A stretch of 64,000 nt of DNA from Actinomycetaceae bacterium MB13-C1-2 (GTDB taxonomy: Bacteria; Actinomycetota; Actinomycetes; Actinomycetales; Actinomycetaceae), in contig CP141731.1 of assembly GCA_035621235.1 (NCBI GenBank), forward strand, positions 310,001 to 374,000, in the 5' to 3' direction. The translations under genes and the position numbers were made by a program. Below the pieces are notes generated by a model. It had not been told where the DNA came from. It saw nothing but the letters and a program-made list of their open reading frames with translations, and searched no databases. Position 1 is the first letter of the stretch. Every line of letters starts with the position of its first letter. Below, piece after piece: positions 55,832 to 64,000 of the stretch.

Positions 55832-56680
55832 GTGGGTCGAGTTAGTAATCAACTAAAAGGTGTCGTGGAGGAAGCTCGTGAGTCCTCTTCTATTTCGTGG
55901 CCGCGTGTGATTGCAACGGCGTTGGCCGCAGTGACGATGGCGGTGCTCTCCACTCGTCTCAGTTCCATTTTCAGCGCGCTGATGCTTACGGCAGTTATTT
56001 CTATTGGTTCCGCTCTTGCTGCCGAGTTCTACCGCCTGGTCATCACAGTGACAACCGAGGGAACTAAGAAGGTCATTGTCCCGGCGATCCTGGAGCAGGA
56101 AGATGAACCGGGGGAGGCGGACAGCGACGGTAAAACTGAAGCAGATGGCAATGACTCCGCCGAGAAGAACCCAGAATCGGCGGAGGAAGTCGAGACCACG
56201 ACAGAACCCGAGGCGAGGCAGGCTAAGAGACACGCACACCTAAGCAATCAGGTGGTTCTGCTCTCGCTGATTTTCGGGCTGGTTTCGCTGCTGACCATCG
56301 GGGTGTCCTACGCAGTCGCCAGGGCTCAGGGCGGGGATGTCTACAGCACGACGGTTGAAACTCATCCAGTTCAAGAGCTAACCCAGGAACAGCTGGACTC
56401 ATTGGTTGATCTGGCCACGCAGGCGAGCCAGGAGGGCGTTCCCGACTATCAGGAGTTGAATGATGCACTAACGGCACTACAGGAGGAAAACGCGGCGCTG
56501 AAACTCACCATCGAAGACCTGAGCACTCAAAATACTGAAACCCTCTCGGAACTCACGAAGTTGCAGACCGAGATCACGCAGTTACAGGAGCAGATTGAGG
56601 CACTCGTCGCGGACCAGCAAACTCCCACAGAGCCCGCCGCCCCCGAGGGCACCGACAGCACCGATACAGGATCGAGCTAG
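55832..56680 (+). CDS. Uncharacterised membrane protein with C-terminal coiled coil
   Basis: I do not recognise a family. The 282-residue protein starts at the GTG at 55832, supported by AAAGGAGG five bases upstream. It has two close membrane segments (about 22-65, VIATALAAVTMAVLST and FSALMLTAVISIGSALAAEF), an acidic Glu/Asp/Ser-rich loop (about 85-140), a third membrane helix (VVLLSLIFGLVSLLTIGVSY, about 153-172), and a C-terminal heptad coiled coil (about 215-265, LNDALTALQEENAALKLTIE). The tail is Pro/Thr/Ser-rich. The outward-facing coiled coil suggests an assembly or scaffold role, but this is inference only. Confidence 0.75.
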   Translation: MGRVSNQLKGVVEEARESSSISWPRVIATALAAVTMAVLSTRLSSIFSALMLTAVISIGSALAAEFYRLVITVTTEGTKKVIVPAILEQEDEPGEADSDGKTEADGNDSAEKNPESAEEVETTTEPEARQAKRHAHLSNQVVLLSLIFGLVSLLTIGVSYAVARAQGGDVYSTTVETHPVQELTQEQLDSLVDLATQASQEGVPDYQELNDALTALQEENAALKLTIEDLSTQNTETLSELTKLQTEITQLQEQIEALVADQQTPTEPAAPEGTDSTDTGSS

Positions 56681-56765
56681 CTGTCTTCCACCTCTGACGG
56701 TGAATCATCCAGTTTCCAGATCGATATGCTTTAGGGCATAGAGTCGAACTGCCGATCGGAGAGTC

Positions 56766-59384
56766 ATGTCAGCGCGCGCACTAACCGCAGACCTTGTTTC
56801 TAACGGGGAGACACCCCTGTCCACGGCGCAGTGGACCGTGAAGCTCGGAGACGGCGGTCTTGCTGACCCTGAGCTGCCGGAGCAGACAGTTGAGCTTCTA
56901 AAGACTCGCGGCATTCCTGCCACGGTTCCAGGCAACGTCTATGACTCGCTTCTGAGCGCGGGTCTGATTCCCGATCCTTTCATTGGTACGAACGAACACG
57001 ATCTACACTGGATCGGACGCCAGGAATGGGTTTACTCAGCAAAGCTCCCAGATCATCCGGAATCCGATCACTACAATTTAGTCTTTTACGGCCTAGACAC
57101 GATCGCAGAGGTCAGGCTCGGCGGAGTTGTCGTGGGAAGCACAAAGAACATGCATCGCACCTACGACTTTGACGTGACTGATGCGATTCTCGCTGGGGCA
57201 GAAGACATTGAAATCAGCTTCACCTCACCCTATTCCTTCACCGATAGGGTGTCTGAAGAGCTTGGCGTATACCCCGGATCATACGACGAGCCCTACAACC
57301 TAATTCGGAAAATGGCTTGTAACTACGGTTGGGACTGGGGACCAACAGTGGTCACCTCCGGCCCATGGCGGGATGGGGTCCTCCTTGGATGGGACAAAGC
57401 CAGGTTCGTCTCGACTCGGATTTCCGCCGGAGCTGAACTGCGTTCCTCGCTGACAGGAATCGGCACTGTTACGGTCCAGGGTCGAATCGAGGTTGACCCC
57501 CGGCTCTCCCCCACCAACTTCAAGGTACGAGTCTCAGTCTCGGGGGAAGAATCTTCTCCCGTCGATACAAACATGGAGATTTCTGCGGACGGTACATTTA
57601 CCGCCGCTGTCTCGGTTAGTGATGCCCGAATCTGGTGGCCACACACCCTGGGTGATCAGCCCCTGTATGACGTGAACGTGGAGTTGGTTTCAAGTGAGGA
57701 TCAGGTTCTGGACTCCCGGTTTGAGCGAGTTGGCTTCCGGACGGTCGAGTTGGTTAACGACCCGTGCCTCGAACCTGAAAAGGCCGCGCAAGAGGGTCGG
57801 TTTGGTCTGATCATCAACGGCCGCGATACTTTTGCGCGTGGCTGGAACTGGATTCCGAACGACCCGCTAGTGGACCGTGTGACGGAAGAAAGCTACAGGG
57901 CGCGTCTGATCGATGTACGTGACTCAGGAGCGGATTGGGTTCGGGTCTGGGGAGGAGGCATCTTTGAAGACGATGTCTTTTACGACATCTGTGATGAACT
58001 GGGCATCTTGGTGTGGCAAGACTTCCCGTTCGCGTGTGCCTCGTATCCCGAAACCCCTGAGTGGGAGGAAGAGGTACGCGCTGAGTCAGCAGACAATGTT
58101 GAGCGGTTGATGAGCCACCCGAGCCTAGGGGTTTGGAACGGGAACAATGAGAACTTCATGGGGTACGAATCCTGGGGTTGGAAGGATCAGCTTGGGGACC
58201 GCGGATGGGGCGCAAAGTACTACCTCGAGACTATTCCCGAGGTAGTCTCTACGGTCGATCCGACCCGTCCCTACTGGCCGGGAAGTCCATACTCGGGGGT
58301 GCCGGGTCAGATGGATGCCAACCCGAACTACGGAACGTGTCACTCGTGGGAGGTATGGAACCGTCAAGACTACGTTCACTACCTCGATTCCGACCCTACC
58401 TTCATGGCTGAGTTCGGCTGGCAATCTCCCCCGGCATGGTCGACTCTGGTTCGCGCGGTGGATGTCCCGGCTGGAGTAACCGAACTAGACCTTACTAGCC
58501 CCGAGGTGATGAACCACCAGAAGGCTATGGAAGGAATGGACAAGTTGGAACGCGGAGTGGTCGAGCACTTCGGATCTGAGGCCCTTTCGTCCACGGCAGC
58601 CTGGCACTATCTGACTCAGATTGTTCAAGCCAGAGCGATTGCTACGGGCGTTGGGCACTGGCGTTCTCTTTGGCCGCGTTGTCAAGGGGCCTTCATATGG
58701 CAGATTAACGACTGCTGGCCCGTGATCTCTTGGGCCGGCGTCGATGCCGATGGGCATCGAAAACCAATGTGGTACACCGCCAGGGCAATGTTTGCTGACC
58801 GAATGTTTACGCTCAAGGAGATTGAGGGCAGGCTTGTCGCTTTCCTGGTAAATCAAACCGACGAACCCTGGGAGACGAACCTCAGCGAACGGGTTGTGAA
58901 CGTAGCGGGAAATACCATTCAGCAAGAAGACCGGGCGGTCAGTATCCCGGCTTCATCTGTAAAGACAATCGAGCTATCAGTGACGGTGAGCTCACCACGC
59001 CAAGAGGTAGCTGTAGTCGATGCCGAGGACCAGCGAGAAGTCTGGATTGGCGTGCCAGACTACGACTTCAGCTATCCACTTCCCACCTACGTGGGGCGGT
59101 TTGAGGCGGTTCCCAACGCCGATCAACCCGAGTTCACTCTCGACATCCACGCAGAATCATTGCTGCGGGAACTTATTCTGCAAGCCGACCGAATTCACCC
59201 AGCGCTGGTTGCGAGCTCGGAGGCAGTGACACTCCTGCCCGGTGAGAACCACAAGTGGGTCATAACCGTTCGTCCGGGAGCCACGGAAGAGGAAACAACA
59301 GACGCGATCATGGCACTTGAGGAAGCCGACTGGTCATTCCCGGTGCTCTCAAGCATCGGAGACGTGCTGGCAACGGAGGACTAG
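56766..59384 (+). CDS. Beta-mannosidase, GH2 family
   Basis: Hydrolyses terminal beta-linked mannose. The 872-residue protein has an N-terminal galactose-binding-like sugar-binding domain (PATVPGNVYDSLLSAGLIPD about 51-70; MACNYGWDWGPTVVTSGPWR about 182-201), an immunoglobulin-like domain, and the TIM barrel with the acid/base Glu in VWNGNNENFMGYESW (about 455-469) and the nucleophile Glu in FMAEFGWQSPPAW (about 545-557). GWNWIPNDPLVDRV (about 359) is typical of beta-mannosidases. There is no signal peptide, so the enzyme is probably cytoplasmic. No sugar transporter lies next to it. Confidence 0.93.
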   Translation: MSARALTADLVSNGETPLSTAQWTVKLGDGGLADPELPEQTVELLKTRGIPATVPGNVYDSLLSAGLIPDPFIGTNEHDLHWIGRQEWVYSAKLPDHPESDHYNLVFYGLDTIAEVRLGGVVVGSTKNMHRTYDFDVTDAILAGAEDIEISFTSPYSFTDRVSEELGVYPGSYDEPYNLIRKMACNYGWDWGPTVVTSGPWRDGVLLGWDKARFVSTRISAGAELRSSLTGIGTVTVQGRIEVDPRLSPTNFKVRVSVSGEESSPVDTNMEISADGTFTAAVSVSDARIWWPHTLGDQPLYDVNVELVSSEDQVLDSRFERVGFRTVELVNDPCLEPEKAAQEGRFGLIINGRDTFARGWNWIPNDPLVDRVTEESYRARLIDVRDSGADWVRVWGGGIFEDDVFYDICDELGILVWQDFPFACASYPETPEWEEEVRAESADNVERLMSHPSLGVWNGNNENFMGYESWGWKDQLGDRGWGAKYYLETIPEVVSTVDPTRPYWPGSPYSGVPGQMDANPNYGTCHSWEVWNRQDYVHYLDSDPTFMAEFGWQSPPAWSTLVRAVDVPAGVTELDLTSPEVMNHQKAMEGMDKLERGVVEHFGSEALSSTAAWHYLTQIVQARAIATGVGHWRSLWPRCQGAFIWQINDCWPVISWAGVDADGHRKPMWYTARAMFADRMFTLKEIEGRLVAFLVNQTDEPWETNLSERVVNVAGNTIQQEDRAVSIPASSVKTIELSVTVSSPRQEVAVVDAEDQREVWIGVPDYDFSYPLPTYVGRFEAVPNADQPEFTLDIHAESLLRELILQADRIHPALVASSEAVTLLPGENHKWVITVRPGATEEETTDAIMALEEADWSFPVLSSIGDVLATED

Positions 59385-59427
59385 CCCAGCAACACCCGGC
59401 GTCCTGTAAGCCCGATTTGGGAATGCG

Positions 59428-59460
59428 AAAGGGGAGGCTCCGAGACGGAGCCCCCCTTTT
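59428..59460. terminator. Bidirectional terminator between beta-mannosidase and bS22 genes
   Basis: AAAGGGG then AGGCTCCG-AGA-CGGAGCC then CCCCTTTT forms a GC-rich hairpin with A tract on one side and T tract on the other. It serves the plus-strand mannosidase gene and the minus-strand bS22 gene that ends at 59477. Confidence 0.9.
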
Positions 59461-59476
59461 CACTGCTGCTTAGGCG

Positions 59477-59575
59477 TCACTTCTTGTTGCGACGCTGGTG
59501 ACGGGTTTTGCGTAGCATCTTGCGGTGCTTTTTCTTGGACATCCGCTTGCGACGCTTCTTAACCACTGAGCCCAT
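59477..59575 (-). CDS. Small ribosomal protein bS22 (AURKAIP1/COX24 domain)
   Basis: A 32-residue, extremely basic protein: MGSVVKKRRKRMSKKKHRKM then LRKTRHQRRNKK. This matches the tiny AURKAIP1/COX24-domain proteins of actinobacteria, the mycobacterial member of which was found as an extra protein (bS22) near the decoding centre of the ribosome. GGAGG lies just upstream of the ATG at 59575. It is upstream of and co-oriented with nothing else but shares its region with the BldC-like gene. Confidence 0.93.
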   Translation of the reverse strand: MGSVVKKRRKRMSKKKHRKMLRKTRHQRRNKK

Positions 59576-59698
59576 GGGGGACCTCCCTCCAACGTCTTTC
59601 CGTGCTTCCCCGGAAAGCGATGGCACACCGGAGATGAAAACTTCGACGGTTTAGTTTATACCGCCCGCTTTAGGGGGTCGAAACTGAACTGGCCGCTA

Positions 59699-59908
59699 TC
59701 AACCGTTTGCACTCAGTTGATCGCCGTCAGACCAGGATGAATCGAGCAGTGCACTCAGCGCGCTCTGAGGTACACGAAAGCTCTTCCCGACCCTGATCGC
59801 GGGTAGCTCACCCGCGTGGATAAGCCGATATACGGTCATTTTCGAGACCCGCATGAGTTCGGCCACCTCAGAGACAGTCAGGAAGCTTGGCGCGCCTTGA
59901 GCGTTCAT
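59699..59908 (-). CDS. BldC-like MerR-type DNA-binding protein
   Basis: A 69-residue single-domain regulator from the ATG at 59908 (MNAQGAPSFLTVSEVAEL), preceded by GAGGGA. The winged helix reads LTVSEVAELMRVSKMTVYRL (about 10-29), followed by the wing IHAGELPAIRVGKSFRVP. This layout and length match BldC, the small developmental regulator of Streptomyces with wide distribution in actinobacteria. A longer frame exists upstream but lacks family features. Regulates unknown targets here. Confidence 0.88.
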   Translation of the reverse strand: MNAQGAPSFLTVSEVAELMRVSKMTVYRLIHAGELPAIRVGKSFRVPQSALSALLDSSWSDGDQLSANG

Positions 59909-60051
59909 GTTGAATCCCTCTACAACTTCGACTGTGACCGATAAAACGTTTCTCCGCACCCGGTTCGCACTTTCGGCCGGATTGGACTCTAGACTGAATC
60001 TTAGCCTACGCAGATCACCTTGTAGGCCCTGTTTTGCAAGGAGACTTTTCG

Positions 60052-61641
60052 GTGGTTCGAAGGGCACAACCCGGTGGGAAGACGCCTCGCTCGGCAGGCG
60101 GCTCTTCTCACTCACAGCACCCTAAACGCGGTGCCCCGACTTCGAAAGCGAACCGGCCGAAAGTTGTCTCATCTGCGGCAAGAGAGCATCGAAGCGTTAC
60201 CCATTTTGCCGAATCCGAACCGCCTGCACTCAGACATCGCGGCGTGAATCCGGCGAGCTTGCGCCCGGGAGCAGCACGAAACCTAACAAGAGTCCAGTCG
60301 GTCGGAATGTGGCTAAACTCCGTAACTTTCCGCTATCCGGCCCGTTTGACCATGGTGATCTTCCTCATCCTCATCCTACTGACCACCGGGGCACTGATGC
60401 TGCCTGGCGCTTCAAGGACCCCGGGAAGTACCGATCTGGTCGACGCTTTCTTTACTGCGGTATCAGCAGTATGCGTAACCGGGCTGACCGTCGTTGATAC
60501 CTCATTGCATTGGACATTCTTCGGCCAGACCATCATCGCCACCGGAATTGCGCTCGGTGGCCTGGGAGTCATGACGATGGCATCGCTGCTGGCCCTGGTG
60601 GTTTCGAGGCGTCTTGGTCTAACGCAGAAACTACTAAGCGTCCAGGACACGAGAGGTCGGCTGTCGGACACGGGAACACTGGTGATTGGGGTAATCGTAA
60701 CCACACTGGTCGCCGAGTTGGTCTTATTCCTTGTCATCCTGCCCTCGTTCTTAGAAACAGGACATGACCCCGCAAGTGCCACGTGGCACGCACTGTTTAT
60801 TGCCATATCCTCGTTCAACAACGCCGGATTCGTCTCGATGCACGAGGGACTGGACGCCTACGTCGGTAACTGGTTTGTTCTGGTCCCGATAATGCTCGCA
60901 GCGGCTGTCGGAGCAGTTGGGTTTCCTGTGATCACCGATCTGCGTCGAAACTGGAGAAAGCCGTCCGGGTGGTCCCTTCACACGAAGATGACTCTGACGA
61001 CCTACTTTGCGCTGGCGGTCGTCACCGGAGTAATTGTTGCCGCTCTAGAGTGGAACAACTCCCAGACCCTCGGAGCACTCCCCGTATCAGACCGCGCCCT
61101 CAACTCTTTCGTTTTGGCGATAACTCCGAGGTCTCCAGGAATGACGGCGATCAACGTGGGCGAAATGACGCAGGCCTCGTGGTTACTAACCGATATTTCC
61201 ATGTTCATCGGAGGCGGGTCCGGGTCACATGCTGGCGGCATCAAAGTCACGACATTCGCCGTAGTGATGATGGCAGCCTGGGCCGAGGCAACGGGTCGTA
61301 AGGATATCGAGGCTTTCCATCGCCGCATTCCTCACGAGACCCTGCGTCAAGCGGTAGCTGTCTTACTGGCGGCGGTTACTCTGGTCTTGGTCGTAGCAGC
61401 GGCGCTGTTGATCATCACGCCCTTCACCTTGGACCAGGTGTTGTTCGAAGTGATCTCGGCCTTCGGAACAGTCGGTCTAAGCACTGGAATTACGCCACAT
61501 CTACCCGCGGCGGGGAAAGTTCTGCTGTCATTCCTAATGGTCGTCGGAAGGGTCGGTCCCATGACCATGGCCACCGCGCTTGCCCTACGCCAAGAAAACA
61601 GGGTGGTACGAATGCCAAGTGAACGCCCGATTGTGGGCTAG
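60052..61641 (+). CDS. trkH: TrkH/KtrB-family potassium transporter
   Basis: Ion-conducting membrane subunit of a Trk/Ktr potassium uptake system, 529 residues. AAGGAGAC lies seven bases before the GTG at 60052, which I take as start. The first 80 residues are hydrophilic and basic, an extension not needed for transport. The four selectivity-filter segments are visible: TAVSAVCVTGLTVVDTS (about 138), SSFNNAGFVSMHEG (about 251), GGSGSHAGGIKVTT (about 393) and SAFGTVGLSTGITP (about 470). It is followed by trkA after 19 bp. Confidence 0.94.
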   Translation: MVRRAQPGGKTPRSAGGSSHSQHPKRGAPTSKANRPKVVSSAAREHRSVTHFAESEPPALRHRGVNPASLRPGAARNLTRVQSVGMWLNSVTFRYPARLTMVIFLILILLTTGALMLPGASRTPGSTDLVDAFFTAVSAVCVTGLTVVDTSLHWTFFGQTIIATGIALGGLGVMTMASLLALVVSRRLGLTQKLLSVQDTRGRLSDTGTLVIGVIVTTLVAELVLFLVILPSFLETGHDPASATWHALFIAISSFNNAGFVSMHEGLDAYVGNWFVLVPIMLAAAVGAVGFPVITDLRRNWRKPSGWSLHTKMTLTTYFALAVVTGVIVAALEWNNSQTLGALPVSDRALNSFVLAITPRSPGMTAINVGEMTQASWLLTDISMFIGGGSGSHAGGIKVTTFAVVMMAAWAEATGRKDIEAFHRRIPHETLRQAVAVLLAAVTLVLVVAAALLIITPFTLDQVLFEVISAFGTVGLSTGITPHLPAAGKVLLSFLMVVGRVGPMTMATALALRQENRVVRMPSERPIVG

Positions 61642-61660
61642 TCGAGAATAGGAGAGGCAA

Positions 61661-62329
61661 ATGGCTGATCGGGACAAGAACCGGGGCACGCTGGTTGTCG
61701 GTATGGGCCGTTTTGGGGCCGCAGTTGCTCTTACTCTCGAGCGACTCGGATTTGAGGTCCTCGCAATGGAGAAGAATCGGAGTACCGTCCAGCATTACAC
61801 CGGGGTTCTTCCACTTGTCGAGGGCGATGCCACCGACCCTGAAGCACTAGAGCAGGTAGGAGCCGCTGACTTCAGTTCGGCGGTTGTCGGTGTCGGCACC
61901 TCACTTGAGTCATCGGTGCTTATCACTGCGAACCTGGTGGATGCAGGGGTCAAGTCGATCTGGGCGAAAGCGACTTCCCGAGAACACGGGAGAATCCTGC
62001 GCCGAATCGGAGCGCACCACGTCGTCTATCCAGAGTATGACGCGGGGATGAGGACGGCACATCTGGTCGGCGGAGAACTTCTGGACTACATCGAAATGGA
62101 CCAGGAGGAGTTTGTCGTTGCAAAGATGCGACCTCCGCGAGTACTGAACGGTTTCACGCTTGCCGAGTCCCAGGTGGAATCTAAACACGACATCAGGGTT
62201 ATCGGTACGTTGCGCCCTGGCAAACCATTCAGGTATGCAGATGCTGAAACCCGGATTGATGAGGGCGATATTCTGATTGTCTCGGGAACCTCACGTGCCG
62301 TCATCCAGTTCTCGGAGTTGCCCAGATAA
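61661..62329 (+). CDS. trkA: TrkA/KtrA-family potassium uptake regulator
   Basis: Cytosolic RCK subunit, 222 residues, that gates the TrkH channel according to nucleotide state. The Rossmann RCK_N domain begins GTLVVGMGRFGAAVALTLER (9-28) with VLAMEKN as the ribose-binding acidic residue, and continues through GDATDPEALEQVGAAD (about 54-69). The RCK_C domain occupies about 140-222. GGAGAGG precedes the ATG. It forms an operon with trkH. Confidence 0.95.
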   Translation: MADRDKNRGTLVVGMGRFGAAVALTLERLGFEVLAMEKNRSTVQHYTGVLPLVEGDATDPEALEQVGAADFSSAVVGVGTSLESSVLITANLVDAGVKSIWAKATSREHGRILRRIGAHHVVYPEYDAGMRTAHLVGGELLDYIEMDQEEFVVAKMRPPRVLNGFTLAESQVESKHDIRVIGTLRPGKPFRYADAETRIDEGDILIVSGTSRAVIQFSELPR

Positions 62330-62363
62330 CCCATTTGTCGGAGGCAACGAGTACCCTTCCAGC

Positions 62364-63755
62364 ATGGCAAAACCGAGAACAGTTCACATATGCTCAGAGT
62401 GCGGATGGGAGTCTCCGAAGTGGGTGGGCCAGTGCCGTGAGTGTGGAGCCTGGGGAACCCTCGAGGAATCGGTGTCGGTTCCTCTGGCAAGCGGCGGCAA
62501 CAGTAGCTCCATTCCTAAGGCTGCCGCTAAACCGGGTCCGATCATCAGTCTCGACCGCGTCCAGGTTGAAGAAGCCCCAGCTACCGCGACAGGGATTGGC
62601 GAGTTCGATCGAGTGCTCGGGGGCGGCGTCGTGCCCGGTTCGGTCATCTTGCTGGCGGGAGAACCCGGAGTCGGCAAGTCCACACTTCTGCTAGATGTTG
62701 CAGCCCGTTTTGCTCGACGTGCCGAAGTCGGCGGGTTTGGTCCGGTGTTGTACGTGACCGGCGAAGAATCGATTTCGCAGGTGAAACGTCGTGCCGAGCG
62801 GATCGGTGCACTCTCACCTTCCCTGTTACTGGCTTCCGAGACTGACGTCGCCAACACGCTGTGGCACTTTGAGCAGACTCAGCCCTCGCTATTGATTGTC
62901 GACTCCGTACAAACTATGACGACCTCTGCGATTGACAGTGGTGCCGGATCGGTTGCTCAGGTCAAGGCAGTGGCTAGCCTGGTAATACAAGAGGCGAAAA
63001 GATCCAGTGTGCCAACCATTCTGGTTGGACACGTGACCAAGGACGGTTCGATCGCCGGACCACGCACACTTGAGCATCTGGTGGACGTCGTGTGTCAGTT
63101 TGAGGGCGACCGCGGAACCCCACTGCGCCTACTTCGAGCCGCAAAAAACCGATACGGTGCAACAGATGAGGTGGGGTGTTTCCTTCTTGGCGACAGCGGG
63201 ATTGAGGAGGTTACTGACCCCTCGCGCCTATTCACCTCCGGAACCCGAGGTGAAGCACCGGGAAGCTGTGTGACCGTAAGCTTGGACGGACACAGACCAC
63301 TGCTCACCGAGCTCCAAGCCCTAGTCGCCCCTGGAACGGGTGGCAGTCCCCGTCGAGCAACGTCCGGGCTGGACTCATCCCGTATTGCAATGATTCTTGC
63401 GGTTATCCAGTCCCATTTGGGGATGGACCTGTCGAATCGAGAGGTTTATGTCTCGACGGTAGGGGGCGCAAAAACCACCGAACCCGCTGTGGATCTGGCG
63501 GTTGCCATCGCAATCTGCTCCGCCGTGCGGGGCAAGGCACCTCTCGTCGGCACGGTAGCAATCGGAGAAGTCGGCCTAACCAGCGAGATTAGGGGGTGCT
63601 CGGGGATAGAACGTCGGCTGCTAGAAGCCGCACGACTGGGGTGGAAACGGGCACTGATACCCGCGAGCCAAATGGTCGACCTCAAGATGCCTGAATCTAT
63701 CGACGTAGTTGGCGTCACCGATCTGAAAGACGCGCTCCGTCACGTGCTTTCATAG
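62364..63755 (+). CDS. radA: DNA repair protein RadA
   Basis: RecA-like branch-migration ATPase, 463 residues from the ATG at 62364 (MAKPRTVHICSE). The N-terminal zinc finger is CSECGW...CRECGAWG (10-29), Walker A GEPGVGKST (about 99-107), the RadA-specific AAKNRYGATDEVG (about 269-281), and a Lon-protease-like C-terminal domain (about 300-463, VYVSTVGGAKTTEPAVDLAV). A longer in-frame start inside trkA is unlikely. It precedes disA, a common pairing in bacteria. Confidence 0.95.
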   Translation: MAKPRTVHICSECGWESPKWVGQCRECGAWGTLEESVSVPLASGGNSSSIPKAAAKPGPIISLDRVQVEEAPATATGIGEFDRVLGGGVVPGSVILLAGEPGVGKSTLLLDVAARFARRAEVGGFGPVLYVTGEESISQVKRRAERIGALSPSLLLASETDVANTLWHFEQTQPSLLIVDSVQTMTTSAIDSGAGSVAQVKAVASLVIQEAKRSSVPTILVGHVTKDGSIAGPRTLEHLVDVVCQFEGDRGTPLRLLRAAKNRYGATDEVGCFLLGDSGIEEVTDPSRLFTSGTRGEAPGSCVTVSLDGHRPLLTELQALVAPGTGGSPRRATSGLDSSRIAMILAVIQSHLGMDLSNREVYVSTVGGAKTTEPAVDLAVAIAICSAVRGKAPLVGTVAIGEVGLTSEIRGCSGIERRLLEAARLGWKRALIPASQMVDLKMPESIDVVGVTDLKDALRHVLS

Positions 63756-63902
63756 TGATCGTGGCCGAAACGATACACCCACGCGAACACCCGTCTCTTC
63801 TTCCTCCGTAAACTCTTTAGGGGAAGCGGCAGGTCTACCATTTGTGAGCCGCTGGCTGGATTATTCTGGATAGACCTCTTGTAGAACAAGGAGTATCAGA
63901 AG

Positions 63903-64000
63903 TTGAGTGTGGAAGAACGGGAACTTCGTCGAGCGCTACAACAGATCGCGCCCGGAACAGAACTCCGCGAAGGACTTGAGCGAATCCAACGATCTCACAC
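63903..64000 (+). CDS. disA: DNA integrity scanning protein DisA (diadenylate cyclase), cut by window edge
   Basis: Only the first 32 codons are visible. TTG at 63903 has AAGGAG nine bases upstream; a GTG at 63909 is also in frame. The sequence ERELRRALQQIAPGTELREG and then LERIQRSHT matches the DisA N-terminus, where APGTxLREGLERI is conserved. DisA makes cyclic di-AMP while scanning DNA, and its gene usually follows radA, as here. The catalytic motifs lie beyond the window. Confidence 0.85.
   Translation, partial: MSVEERELRRALQQIAPGTELREGLERIQRSH

Noticed and set aside
62277-62363. Extended N-terminus of RadA
   Set aside because: It overlaps the trkA C-terminus; RadA proteins start just before the zinc finger.
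1-64000. Prophage, insertion sequence or defence island
   Set aside because: No transposase, integrase, phage structural or defence genes could be recognised; the content is core metabolism throughout.

Overview
The window reads as chromosomal DNA of an actinobacterium with moderate G+C (mid-50s percent by eye), many GTG and some TTG starts, and 1-4 base GTGA/ATGA overlaps between operon genes. Actinobacterial hallmarks seen directly are a dnaK-grpE-dnaJ operon preceded by a HAIR (HspR) operator, a 32-residue bS22-type ribosomal protein gene, a BldC-like regulator, an MntR of mycobacterial type, short class xylose isomerase, MenJ, and the tRNA-Thr/tRNA-Met/rpmG cluster. An Actinomycetaceae-like genome is my best inference; I cannot name the species. 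I see no phage, insertion sequence, CRISPR array or rRNA.

Layout: (1) 1-3300, minus strand: dnaK, grpE, dnaJ (cut by the left edge) with HAIR sites. (2) 3290-16130, minus strand: a pentose block. A ROK repressor (XylR-like) is followed by a ChvE/MmsA/MmsB sugar ABC transporter, xylA, xylB, and then a second, paralogous ChvE/MmsA/MmsB transporter with its own palindromic operator. (3) 16170-18510: rpmG, tRNA-Met, tRNA-Thr, a Crp-family regulator, tRNA-Tyr and yajQ. (4) 18516-39572, minus strand: fprA, then a very long run menG-menJ-nuoA to nuoN-polyprenyl diphosphate synthase, joining the complete 14-subunit NADH dehydrogenase to menaquinone synthesis. (5) 39693-52754: the other menaquinone genes (menF, menD, menC, menB, menE, menA) mixed with an HtrA protease, mntR, an ornithine carbamoyltransferase, an L,D-transpeptidase and a small PLDc_N membrane protein. 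(6) 52974-59384: histidine phosphatase, aspartokinase, cutC, a coiled-coil membrane protein of unknown function, and a GH2 beta-mannosidase. (7) 59477-64000: bS22, bldC-like, trkH, trkA, radA and the start of disA.

Functionally the centre of the window is a respiratory module: chorismate is converted by MenF, MenD, MenC, MenE, MenB, MenA, MenG and MenJ to partly saturated menaquinone, with the side chain from the polyprenyl synthase, and this quinone is the electron acceptor for the encoded complex I. MenH and the DHNA-CoA thioesterase are not in the window. The pentose block imports xylose or related sugars and feeds them as xylulose 5-phosphate to the pentose phosphate pathway.

The least explained structure is non-coding: a 61-bp palindromic element present twice (20135-20195 and 45456-45516), each copy just downstream of a menaquinone-pathway gene, with matching flanks but with the core in the opposite orientation relative to those flanks; a half copy overlaps the aspartokinase ribosome binding site. 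Other notable non-coding features are a 23-bp tandem repeat upstream of the xylose transporter, a 19-bp-stem hairpin between xylA and xylB, and a 26-bp direct repeat with 61-bp period at 52836-52922.
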